Below, one piece after another: positions 18,506 to 26,370 of a DNA stretch of 64,000 nt. How positions within the stretch are numbered: position 1 is the first letter of the stretch; each line of letters begins with the position of its first letter. The notes beneath the pieces were generated by a model. It was not told the DNA's origin, did not search any database, and was given only the letters and a program-made list of their open reading frames with translations. The translations under genes were made by a program, and so were the position numbers. Source of the DNA: Verrucomicrobiales bacterium. GTDB lineage: Bacteria; Verrucomicrobiota; Verrucomicrobiae; Limisphaerales; UBA1100. The stretch spans positions 143,344-207,343 of the forward strand of contig PBLV01000015.1 in assembly GCA_002721895.1 (NCBI GenBank), written 5' to 3'.

Positions 18506-18534
18506 TTGTGCCATCGGGCACCCCGAATCAACCT
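18506..18534 (+). promoter_or_regulatory. Candidate promoter of the amino-sugar-like operon
   Basis: TTGTGC (18506-18511), 17 bases, CAACCT (18529-18534), then 10 bases to GTG 18545. The -10 box is degenerate; the same CAACCT hexamer occurs before the sulfatase gene. Confidence 0.3.
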
Positions 18535-18544
18535 CGGCGTTACC

Positions 18545-19576
18545 GTGAAAAAATTCAACATTGGCATCATCGGCTATGGCTGGGCGGCGGGCGCCCATAT
18601 CGACGCAATCAACAACACCGGCCTCGGGCAGGTTACCGCGGTGTACTCCTCGCGGCTGCTCGACAGCGACGAGGTGAGCGCCGCGCACGGCGGCCGTATC
18701 AAGACGTACACGGACCTCAAGGCGATGCTGAAGGATCCGTCGATCGACGTGGTGGATGTGACGAGTTACCCGTACCAGCACACCGACCAAGTCGTCGCCG
18801 CAGCCAAGGCGGGCAAGCATCTCATCATCGAGAAGCCGTTGTGCCTGTCGAAAAAGGACCTGCGCCGGATGGTGGCGGCGGTGAAGAAGGCGCGCGTGAA
18901 GACGTGCGTATGTTTCGAGTGCCGCTTCTCGGGCGAGTTCCTGACGCTCAAGGCGGTCATCGACAAGGGGTTGGTTGGGAAGATCCATTACGGCGAAGTG
19001 GACTACTACCACGGCGTCGGCCCGTGGTACGGCCAGTACCGCTGGAACACCAAGAAGGCCGCGGGCGGCAGCAGCCTGCTCTCGGCGGGCTGCCACGCGA
19101 TGGACGCGCTGCTGTACTGCATGGGCTCGACGGACGTGGTGGAGGTGGTCAGCCACTCGACCAAGTCGAAAAACCGGATGTTCCAGAAGTACGAGTACGA
19201 CACCACGGCGGTGACGATCCTGAAGTTCAAGGACGGCCGGCTGGGCAAGGTGGCGTCGGTGATCGACTGCCTGCAGCCGTACTACTTCCACACGCACCTC
19301 GTCGGCAGCGAGGGCAGCATTCTGGACAACAAGTTTTACTCCTCGCAGCTCGGCGGCCTGAACAAGAACGTCTGGAGCGAGCTGGGCACGCCGCTGGTAG
19401 ACTCGGGCGACGTGGCGGACCATCCGTACCAGCAGCAGTTCGAGGTGTTCTTCAAGTCACTGCGCGCGGGCAAGAAAATGCCGCACACGAGCCTCGAGGA
19501 ATCCGCCAAGAGCCACAAGATCATCTTTGCCGCCGACCAGTCCGCCGCCACCGGCAAGCCCGTGAAGATTCGCTGA
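18545..19576 (+). CDS. Gfo/Idh/MocA-family oxidoreductase
   Basis: About 343 residues from GTG 18545 (MKKFNIGIIGYGWAAGAHI). The Rossmann motif is GIIGYGWAAGAH. IIEKPLCLSKKDL carries the EKP lysine. GGSSLLSAGCHAMDALL matches the G-G-x-D/L-x4-H block of the family's C-terminal domain. It likely oxidises or reduces a sugar or sugar acid with NAD(P). It heads a tight three-gene plus-strand run with a PIG-L deacetylase (3-base gap) and a NagB-like enzyme. Codons end mostly in G or C, unlike most of the window. The frame extends to ATG 18470, but that would overlap the divergent DUF2064 start. Confidence 0.85.
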   Translation: MKKFNIGIIGYGWAAGAHIDAINNTGLGQVTAVYSSRLLDSDEVSAAHGGRIKTYTDLKAMLKDPSIDVVDVTSYPYQHTDQVVAAAKAGKHLIIEKPLCLSKKDLRRMVAAVKKARVKTCVCFECRFSGEFLTLKAVIDKGLVGKIHYGEVDYYHGVGPWYGQYRWNTKKAAGGSSLLSAGCHAMDALLYCMGSTDVVEVVSHSTKSKNRMFQKYEYDTTAVTILKFKDGRLGKVASVIDCLQPYYFHTHLVGSEGSILDNKFYSSQLGGLNKNVWSELGTPLVDSGDVADHPYQQQFEVFFKSLRAGKKMPHTSLEESAKSHKIIFAADQSAATGKPVKIR

Positions 19577-19579
19577 GCC

Positions 19580-20383
19580 ATGCCCAAGCCCTCGGCCATC
19601 GCCATCGCGGCGCACCCGGACGACATTGAGTTTTACATGGCCGGCACGCTCCTGCGCCTGCGCGCGCGCGGCTGGGAAATCCACTATTTCAACCTCTCCA
19701 GCGGCAACTGCGGCAGCACGGAAATGTCGCCCGCGCAGACACGCAAGGTTCGCGCGAAAGAGGCGCGGGCGGCGGCGAAGATTCTTGGCGCGAAGTTCCA
19801 CCCGAGCATTGCCGACGATCTCGAGATCATCTTCAGTGTCCCGTTAATCCGAAAGGTGTCCGCTGCCATCCGCAAGGCGCGCGCGTCGATCGTCCTCACG
19901 CACTCGCCGCAGGACTACATGGAAGACCACACCGAGACCTGCCGCCTAGCCGTCAAGGGCGCCTTCACCCACGGCATGCCCAATTTTAAAAGTACGCCGG
20001 CGGCGAAGACATACGGTCATGACGTGACGGTCTACCACGCCATGCCGCACAGCCTCCGCGATCCGTTGCGGCGGCGCGTTATTCCCGGCCAGTTCGTGAA
20101 CACGACGCCGGTGCAGGCCGAAAAGCTCAAGGCGCTGGAGGCGCACGACTCGCAGCAGAACTGGCTCGACTCCAGCCAAGGCCTCAACTCCTACCTCAAG
20201 ACGATGGACGACCTGTCGCGCGAGGTCGGCCGGATGTCGGGCAAGTTCCGGCATGCCGAGGGCTGGCGGCGGCACCTGCACTACGGCTTCAGCGCGACGG
20301 ATTGCGACCCCCTTAAGGAGGCGCTTGGTAGCGAATGCCGCATCAACCGGAAATACGAGCAGGCGCTCGAGAAAGGAATCTGA
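19580..20383 (+). CDS. PIG-L (LmbE-like) deacetylase
   Basis: A 267-residue zinc-dependent de-N-acetylase. AHPDD (11-15) supplies His12, Asp15 and the general base Asp14. The third zinc ligand is probably His117 in EDHTE. This family removes N-acetyl groups from GlcNAc-containing compounds (GlcNAc-PI, mycothiol precursor, chitobiose, bacillithiol precursor). Between an oxidoreductase and a NagB-like enzyme, a role in deacetylating an amino-sugar intermediate, in place of NagA, is a reasonable inference. The protein has no signal peptide, so it acts in the cytoplasm. It ends 1 base before the next gene's ATG. Confidence 0.87.
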   Translation: MPKPSAIAIAAHPDDIEFYMAGTLLRLRARGWEIHYFNLSSGNCGSTEMSPAQTRKVRAKEARAAAKILGAKFHPSIADDLEIIFSVPLIRKVSAAIRKARASIVLTHSPQDYMEDHTETCRLAVKGAFTHGMPNFKSTPAAKTYGHDVTVYHAMPHSLRDPLRRRVIPGQFVNTTPVQAEKLKALEAHDSQQNWLDSSQGLNSYLKTMDDLSREVGRMSGKFRHAEGWRRHLHYGFSATDCDPLKEALGSECRINRKYEQALEKGI

Positions 20384-20384
20384 C

Positions 20385-21314
20385 ATGCCCCGCAAGCTCA
20401 GCACCATCGCCCCCGACTGGTGGGACTACACCACGCTCGACAACGACATTATCCGCGACGCCGCCAAGCTGACGTCGCGCCAGATGGAACGCCTCGCGCG
20501 CCCCGGCTTCACCGTGAAAATGTACGACACGCTGGAGGATTTTTACCTGGCCGAGGCGCTGGAGTACATCGAAGCATGGCGGCAGTCCACGCCCGACAAT
20601 CCCGTGGGCATCTGCGGCCCCATCGGCCCCACGGAGCAACTGCCGCTTGTCGCGCGCCTCGTTAACTCGCTGGGCCTCAATGTGCGCTCCGGCCATTTTT
20701 GGGGTATGGACGAGTGGTACGACGGCAAGAAGGAGGTTTCGGTGGAACATCCGCTGTCGTTTGAAAAGGCCGACCGCGAGTTGTGTTTTAACCGCATCGA
20801 CCGCCGCCTGCGCATGCCCGACGCGAACCTGCATTTCCCCAAGGCCGACGTGAAGCCCTACCGCGACAGCTGGGAGGGCGTCCGCTGCGCCGTCATGCAG
20901 GGCGGACAGGGCGACATCAAGCACTGGGCATTCAACGACCCGCTGCCTCGCAAGGGCAGGTGGAAGAACACCCCGCCGCCGCCCAAGGAATACCGCAAGC
21001 TTGCCACGCGCATCGTCGACCTGCACCCCATCACGCTGGCGCAGAATGCGCGCACCAGTGGCGGAGGCAACATCACCATGGTGCCCGAGAAGGCCATCAC
21101 CGTCGGCCCACAGGAAACGTGGCAGGCCGAGAAAGTCTCCATCTGGCACGCCGGCACGCACGACAACCCCTTCGGCCAGCGCCTCACCACGCTGATGATC
21201 GCCAAAGGCATCGCCGACAGCGCCGTCCCCATGAGCCTCCTCGCCGACCATCCCAACGTGCAGTTCAATTTCTACCGAGGCGGCATCGGCACCTGCGACG
21301 TGGAGATGCATTAG
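20385..21314 (+). CDS. NagB-like glucosamine-6-phosphate isomerase-family protein with altered active site
   Basis: A 309-residue protein starting at ATG 20385, with AAAGGA about 7 bases upstream. It belongs to the NagB/RpiA/6-phosphogluconolactonase superfamily: GPIGPTEQ (79-85) for the phosphate loop, MDEWY (108-112) with the catalytic Asp109, [14 protein letters not shown] (173-186) for the GxGxDGHIAFNEP block, and a C-terminal [13 protein letters not shown]. In the central block the usual D-G-H is I-K-H, with the Asp one residue earlier, and the Glu is Asp185, so the reaction may differ from canonical deamination. It is the third gene of the oxidoreductase/PIG-L run. Its 3' end overlaps the convergent MOSC gene by 50 bases. 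Confidence 0.75.
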   Translation: MPRKLSTIAPDWWDYTTLDNDIIRDAAKLTSRQMERLARPGFTVKMYDTLEDFYLAEALEYIEAWRQSTPDNPVGICGPIGPTEQLPLVARLVNSLGLNVRSGHFWGMDEWYDGKKEVSVEHPLSFEKADRELCFNRIDRRLRMPDANLHFPKADVKPYRDSWEGVRCAVMQGGQGDIKHWAFNDPLPRKGRWKNTPPPPKEYRKLATRIVDLHPITLAQNARTSGGGNITMVPEKAITVGPQETWQAEKVSIWHAGTHDNPFGQRLTTLMIAKGIADSAVPMSLLADHPNVQFNFYRGGIGTCDVEMH

Positions 21315-21810
21315 GGACGTTGTGGGCGGGGCCGATCGCATCTCCCACGCGAATCTCCCCCGACTCCACCACCTGCGCCATCACGCCATGGCGGCCGTTT
21401 TCCATGCGCTCGCGCAAACCCTGCGCCAATGCATCCATCTTGTGGCAGGGCGTGCGCGGCTCGTAAAACAACAGCACGGCGCTGCCGATACGCACCTGCT
21501 GTCCTATTAGCGCCACGAGGTCCGCGCCCTCCGTCTCGATGTTGGAACGCACATCGCCCGGCGTGAATCCCGGATGCCCCAGCGCCTCGGCGTGCTCGGC
21601 AATCTGCTCACGCTCAATCAGGCTCACCTGCCGCTTGGTCGGCTGTCCCGTGCGGCGGCTGACACGGTCAAACATCCGCCCATTGCCACGGATGCCCTTG
21701 CCGGCGACCACCTCCACCAAATCCACGGTCGACAACGGCGCGCCCGGTTCAGCGGGATGCAGGTGCAGCGAGACAACCTTCCCAGTGGCCATGCCCAAGA
21801 CATACGCCAT
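21265..21810 (-). CDS. MOSC-domain protein
   Basis: A 181-residue protein consisting of one MOSC domain (molybdenum cofactor sulfurase C-terminal-like). [13 protein letters not shown] is a typical first block, [11 protein letters not shown] a second, [14 protein letters not shown] a third, and [11 protein letters not shown] has the conserved Cys thought to bind or carry sulfur or Moco. Standalone MOSC proteins such as YiiM reduce N-hydroxylated compounds using Moco. The start is ATG 21810 or ATG 21792. The C-terminal basic tail (RRRCRCR) overlaps the NagB-like 3' end. No molybdenum genes are nearby. Confidence 0.85.
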   Translation of the reverse strand: MAYVLGMATGKVVSLHLHPAEPGAPLSTVDLVEVVAGKGIRGNGRMFDRVSRRTGQPTKRQVSLIEREQIAEHAEALGHPGFTPGDVRSNIETEGADLVALIGQQVRIGSAVLLFYEPRTPCHKMDALAQGLRERMENGRHGVMAQVVESGEIRVGDAIGPAHNVPNASPRRRCRCRLGRN

Positions 21811-21831
21811 CCGTGCGCAAACCGCAATGCC

Positions 21832-21859
21832 TTGCCCTCGGGCGGGCCGCCCCTATAAT
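21832..21859 (+). promoter_or_regulatory. Candidate leaderless promoter of serS
   Basis: TTGCCC (21832-21837), 16 bases, perfect TATAAT (21854-21859), then 8 bases to ATG 21868. Transcription would begin at or 1-2 bases before the start codon. This is the clearest leaderless case in the window. Confidence 0.55.
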
Positions 21860-21867
21860 CCGCGCCG

Positions 21868-23166
21868 ATGTTGGACATCAAATACATCCGCGCCCAGCCC
21901 GACGAGGCCAAGACGCGTCTGGAAGCCCGCGGCGAGAAAGGCGCGCGCGTCGATGAACTGCTCGCGCTGGACGAGAAGCGCCGCGCGTTGGTCACGGAGG
22001 TGGAACAGTTGCAGTCCCAGCGCAATGCCGCCTCCAAGGAAATCGGCGCGCTAATGGGGCAGGGGAACAAGGATGAAGCCGAGGGCAAGAAGGCCGAGGT
22101 GCGCGAGATTGGCGACCGTATCACCGCGCTCAACGAGGAAAAGGACGGCGCGGAAAAGGCGTTCCACGATCTGCTTTTAACGCTACCCAACCTCGCCCAC
22201 GAGACCGCCCCTGTCGGCCTCGACGAGAGCGCCAACACCGAGCTGAAGACCCACGGCGAAAAGCCCGCCTTCAACTTCGAGCCCAAGAGCCACCTCGGCC
22301 TGTGTGACACCCTCGGCCTCATCGACTTCGAGCGCGGCGCCAAGCTGGCTGGCAGCGGCTTCCTTCTTTACACCGGCTGGGGAGCGCGACTGGAGCGGGC
22401 GATGATCCAGTTCCTGCTCGATCTTCATGTGCACGAGCACGGCTACACCGAGATCAGCCCGCCCTTCATGGTTTACGCCAATTGCATGGAAGGCGTCGGC
22501 CAGTTTCCCAAGTTTCTCGACCAAGCCTATGCCATCCAGGAAGGTCTCGACAGCGAGAGCCTCGGCAAGCGCTACCTCATCCCCACCGCCGAGGCGCCTG
22601 TCGCCAACCTGCATCGTGAGGAGATTTTAAACGCCGATGAGCTGCCCAAGAACTACTGCGCCTACAGCCCCTGTTTCCGCGCCGAGGCCGGTGCCGCCGG
22701 CATGGCCACGCGCGGCATGATCCGCGTGCACCAGTTTGACAAGGTGGAGCTGATCAAGGTCGTCAAGCCCGAGGACGGCTACACCGCACTGGAAGACATG
22801 CTGGCTAACGCCGAGAAGGTCCTGCAACTCCTCGGCCTGCACTACCGCGTCGTCACCCTGAGCACCGGCGACATGGGCTTTGCCGCCGCTAAGACCTACG
22901 ACATCGAGGTCTGGGCGCCGGGACAGGGCGGCTACCTTGAGGTCAGCAGCGTCTCCAACACCGAGGACTTCCAAGCCCGCCGCATGAGTCTGCGCTTCAA
23001 GGCCGAGGAGGGTGGCAACCAACACCCTCACGTTCTAAACGGCAGCGGCGTGGCCTTGGCGCGCCTGTTCGTCGCCGTCATCGAGACTCACCAGCAAACC
23101 GACGGCTCCATCGCCATCCCCGAGCCCCTGCGCGACTACCTCAAGGCCGACCGCATCGCCCCCTGA
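21868..23166 (+). CDS. serS: Seryl-tRNA synthetase
   Basis: A 432-residue class II synthetase of usual length. The N-terminal coiled-coil arm (about 30-105, rich in Lys, Glu, Gln) contacts tRNA-Ser. The catalytic core shows motif 2 as YSPCFRAEAGAAG and RGMIRVHQFDKVE, the class-specific EVSSVSNTEDFQARR, and motif 3 as NGSGVALARLFVAVIE. It charges tRNA-Ser (one such tRNA is at 7.2 kb) and tRNA-Sec if present. GC content is high throughout. glgA begins 4 bases after its stop. Confidence 0.97.
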   Translation: MLDIKYIRAQPDEAKTRLEARGEKGARVDELLALDEKRRALVTEVEQLQSQRNAASKEIGALMGQGNKDEAEGKKAEVREIGDRITALNEEKDGAEKAFHDLLLTLPNLAHETAPVGLDESANTELKTHGEKPAFNFEPKSHLGLCDTLGLIDFERGAKLAGSGFLLYTGWGARLERAMIQFLLDLHVHEHGYTEISPPFMVYANCMEGVGQFPKFLDQAYAIQEGLDSESLGKRYLIPTAEAPVANLHREEILNADELPKNYCAYSPCFRAEAGAAGMATRGMIRVHQFDKVELIKVVKPEDGYTALEDMLANAEKVLQLLGLHYRVVTLSTGDMGFAAAKTYDIEVWAPGQGGYLEVSSVSNTEDFQARRMSLRFKAEEGGNQHPHVLNGSGVALARLFVAVIETHQQTDGSIAIPEPLRDYLKADRIAP

Positions 23167-23170
23167 CGCA

Positions 23171-24598
23171 ATGCACATCCTGCAGGCGGCCAGCGAATTC
23201 TATCCCTACTCCAAAACCGGCGGCCTCGCCGACATGGTCGCCGGTCTGTCCTGTGCGCTGGCGAATGCGGGCCATAAATTGACTGTCATCACACCGCTTT
23301 ATAGATCCACCAAGGATTTGCTAATGAAGCGATCAGAGAGCCCCATGCAGCTTGATATTAAGTTGGGGGCGGAGAGCATTCGCGGCAGGTTAATTCCATA
23401 TGAAACTGGGGAGGGGATCAGGGTCTACTTCGTTGAACAAAAGGATTTTTTTGATCGCCAAGGAATTTATATGGAGAACGGGGAAGGGTATCCAGATAAC
23501 CCGGATCGATTTATTTTCCTTTCCAAGGCGGCGTGCCGGTTGTCAGGAATGCTGCCTGATGCACCAGATGTATTGCATTGTCATGATTGGCAAACCGCGA
23601 TGATTCCATTGCTGAATGGCGGACGAATTCCAACCTGCCTGACCATCCACAATTTGGCATATCAAGGTGTTTGTGCGCCAAGCAAATTTGCACTCACAAA
23701 TCTTCCAGAGCGGTACTTCACTCACAAATATGCGGAATATTACCAGCAGTTCAATCCGTTGAAAGCGGGTATAATATCGACTGATTCATTGACAACAGTC
23801 AGCCCTGGGTATGCCGAGGAGATTGTAACCCGAGATTTTGGTGAAGGCTTGGAGGGAGAGCTTTCCGGCAGAGCTGATGGATTAACAGGAATATTGAATG
23901 GCGTGGATTACTCTCAATGGAGGACGGATGAGAATCCACATCTCAAGCATGGATATTGTGCGAAAAATCTGGATGGAAAAGAAAGAATCAAGTTGGATTT
24001 ATTGGATTTTTTAGATTTAGAAGACGCATCAAAATCCCCACTATTCTGTTATATCGGGCGACTTGCAGATCAAAAAGGGTTACATTTGCTCTATGATGTC
24101 TTAAGAAAATGGCTACCCGAAAATGATGCCAGCTTTGTTCTTCTGGGGGCTGGTGATATTCATCTGGAATCTGCATTTAGGGAACTTTCAGAGGAACTTC
24201 CCGGTAAGGTTCGGGCTCTTATTCAGTATAGCGAACCGCTTGCGCATCGGATCAAGGCGGCATCCGATTTTTTTCTAATGCCATCAAAGTTTGAACCTTG
24301 TGGATTGAATCAAATTTATAGCCTTCGATATGGAACAGTGCCTATCGTTAATGCCGTTGGTGGCCTAAAGGACACTGTATCTCCGTTAACCTCCCAGTAT
24401 ATAGATGGGACTGGTTTTGTATTCCATCATCATTCATCAGCTGAATTTGTTCAGTGCCTAGACTCGGCGGTTAGGTTGTTCAAGACCCCCAATTGCCTGA
24501 AAAATGTCAGGGAAAGAGGCATGGAGGCAGACTGGGGGTGGAGTGAACCGATTAAAAATTATGTGGCAATCTATGAAAAACTGTTGAAACCCACCTGA
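23171..24598 (+). CDS. glgA: Glycogen (starch) synthase, ADP-glucose type
   Basis: A 475-residue GT5 enzyme that extends alpha-1,4-glucan from ADP-glucose. The N-terminal YSKTGGLADM (about 13-22) binds ADP-glucose. HCHDWQTAMIPLL, TIHNLAYQG and NGVDYSQW are typical GT5 blocks. PSKFEPCGLNQIYSLRYGTVPIV near residue 375 is the second nucleotide-binding motif. It directly follows serS. Base composition changes abruptly inside the gene: the first 30 or so codons are GC-rich like serS, and the rest is markedly AT-rich with many A- and T-ending codons, yet the reading frame is continuous. Confidence 0.95.
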   Translation: MHILQAASEFYPYSKTGGLADMVAGLSCALANAGHKLTVITPLYRSTKDLLMKRSESPMQLDIKLGAESIRGRLIPYETGEGIRVYFVEQKDFFDRQGIYMENGEGYPDNPDRFIFLSKAACRLSGMLPDAPDVLHCHDWQTAMIPLLNGGRIPTCLTIHNLAYQGVCAPSKFALTNLPERYFTHKYAEYYQQFNPLKAGIISTDSLTTVSPGYAEEIVTRDFGEGLEGELSGRADGLTGILNGVDYSQWRTDENPHLKHGYCAKNLDGKERIKLDLLDFLDLEDASKSPLFCYIGRLADQKGLHLLYDVLRKWLPENDASFVLLGAGDIHLESAFRELSEELPGKVRALIQYSEPLAHRIKAASDFFLMPSKFEPCGLNQIYSLRYGTVPIVNAVGGLKDTVSPLTSQYIDGTGFVFHHHSSAEFVQCLDSAVRLFKTPNCLKNVRERGMEADWGWSEPIKNYVAIYEKLLKPT

Positions 24599-24653
24599 GA
24601 CCAAAATAGATATAACATTTATTGTGCGAAACAGCGCCGGGCATGTGCGGGGG

Positions 24654-26366
24654 TTAAGCGAGATTGTTGGGCTCAATCCCGTGCCAAGGGTTTGGGAGCC
24701 GGAACAGCCACCAGATTGAAACAAGAAGTGCTGCGATGGAGGCAAATGCGGCAGACCAATTCAGCCAACCAAATAGATTTGCACCTACTGGTTTGTCGGG
24801 GTCTGGAAGCAAAGGCCAATAGATGAAAAAAGGGTTGCCGATCAAATTTCTCTCGGGAACTTCGCCCCACATCCTTGAATCTAAACTATTCTCCGTATTG
24901 TCTCCCATGGCCCAGTAGCCTTTGCCGGGCACGCTTGTCCAGTCTGTGGCCTTAACATGCTGAATTTGACGATCGAATGGTGTCTGATTTTTATAAATTG
25001 CCAATGGCAAATGGCCGAAATAGCCGGCTCTCAACCCATTCACGTGGCCCGTAAAATGGGGATATTCTAACTGTTGATTTACCAGAAAAACTTTGCGTGT
25101 TGGTGTTGTATTCTTGTTTGCTGGCTTGTCTTGAAAAAACTTGTTTTTTGTCACCTGCATTTCCTGAGGAAGGTTGTACAAATGTTCAAAATTCTTGGTG
25201 CTTCCATCCAGAGTAATGCCATCTATCCTGACATGATGGTCCACAATGGGTATGGCTGGGACGGAACGGGATTCACCGGGTTGTAACTCAATGGGGTCAT
25301 CCGGGTTTACTGCCGGCCGATAGCCTGTGGTTGCGTCCCGGTCGAATTTCAGTCCAAGGTTCAGGTTTGGGAAATGTTCCTGGCCGGATATCGTCACGGG
25401 AATATTCACGGAATTGGTGACTGTGAAATTTTGCGGAGGAAAGTCGGGGCCGCCAATGCTCATCCTCTCACCATCGAATCCAATCAGCCGCTTGATATAG
25501 AACTGATTGTCTGTGCCCTGATCCTTCATGTACTTTATATTCCGCGTTTCAAAGACTATGATTTCTCCCCGTTTAGGTTTTCGGAAGTTGTAAACCATGC
25601 GGTCCACGAAAAGGTGGTCTCCCGTCTTGACACAGAATTTCAGTACATCGTCACCGGCCTGAAAATTCCTCCTCAATATTACGGACTGTTCGCCTAGCTT
25701 GGTATCAGGCATGAATGCCAATGGGATATTCGTCGAGGTTTTATAAGGAGGATTGTCGAAGTAAGTGTACCAGATTTTACGTTGTATTGGCGCACCGCTG
25801 TCCTTGTCTTCAAAATAGAATGTTTGTGATCCCCAAGGCTTGGCAATGGAAACGGGCGTGGGCGGGGTGACTTCAATAAGTTCCCAGTTGCCTTCAGCCT
25901 TCAGGTGATACCAAGTTGTGCCGCGGAACCACTCCCCCACCCTGCCCGGCCAGCTTGGCACTGGGCGCTCATCCATATCGATCAAATTGACGTGCGTGAT
26001 GCCATACAGAGTTGGCTGCATTGAGCCAGTGGGAATCTTGAATGGCTGGAGAAAAAAGGCGCGAAATGCAATTACGGAGACGAATACCACCAGAAACATC
26101 TCCACCGTCTCTCGCATCCATGAATCAGGGTGCGGTTTGAGGTATCGCCCCGCTTCATTCAATTCTCGTTCCGTGGTTTCCTGAAGTTCTTCCCGTGATA
26201 TGGGTGATTCAATGGCATGCTGCATCCTCTCCAAGGCGGCTGCGGTCTTTTCACGCTCTGTCTCCGTCAATAAATCGCGTTGCTCTTGAAGCATCTTATG
26301 GGCCTGTTTGTAGCTTTCTACAGACCTGCGTAGAGTTTTTGAAATGAGCCAGCGTAGCACCCACAT
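24654..26366 (-). CDS. lepB: Signal peptidase I, unusually large
   Basis: A 570-residue protein; typical bacterial enzymes have about 180-330. An N-terminal charged coiled-coil region (about 15-75) precedes a transmembrane helix (about 88-107). The catalytic Ser115 lies in PTGSMQPTL and the likely general base Lys292 in YIKRLIGFDGE. Box E is GDNTENSLDSRMWG (488-501). The roughly 175 residues between Ser and Lys, and a further 190 before box E, are much longer than usual. A second hydrophobic helix near the C-terminus (about 536-556) may be a second anchor. It cleaves signal peptides of exported proteins. It is preceded by lepA with a 4-base gap, the classic lepA-lepB pairing. Confidence 0.9.
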   Translation of the reverse strand: MWVLRWLISKTLRRSVESYKQAHKMLQEQRDLLTETEREKTAAALERMQHAIESPISREELQETTERELNEAGRYLKPHPDSWMRETVEMFLVVFVSVIAFRAFFLQPFKIPTGSMQPTLYGITHVNLIDMDERPVPSWPGRVGEWFRGTTWYHLKAEGNWELIEVTPPTPVSIAKPWGSQTFYFEDKDSGAPIQRKIWYTYFDNPPYKTSTNIPLAFMPDTKLGEQSVILRRNFQAGDDVLKFCVKTGDHLFVDRMVYNFRKPKRGEIIVFETRNIKYMKDQGTDNQFYIKRLIGFDGERMSIGGPDFPPQNFTVTNSVNIPVTISGQEHFPNLNLGLKFDRDATTGYRPAVNPDDPIELQPGESRSVPAIPIVDHHVRIDGITLDGSTKNFEHLYNLPQEMQVTKNKFFQDKPANKNTTPTRKVFLVNQQLEYPHFTGHVNGLRAGYFGHLPLAIYKNQTPFDRQIQHVKATDWTSVPGKGYWAMGDNTENSLDSRMWGEVPERNLIGNPFFIYWPLLPDPDKPVGANLFGWLNWSAAFASIAALLVSIWWLFRLPNPWHGIEPNNLA

Positions 26367-26370
26367 AAGC

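Noticed and set aside
18503..19629. Long plus- and minus-strand frames of 306 and 373 residues overlapping the oxidoreductase
   Set aside because: High GC removes stop codons. These frames are rich in Arg, Gly and His without recognisable domains and shadow the real gene.
20343..21341. 332-residue minus-strand frame over the NagB-like gene
   Set aside because: Shadow frame in GC-rich DNA; the plus-strand protein has clear family motifs.
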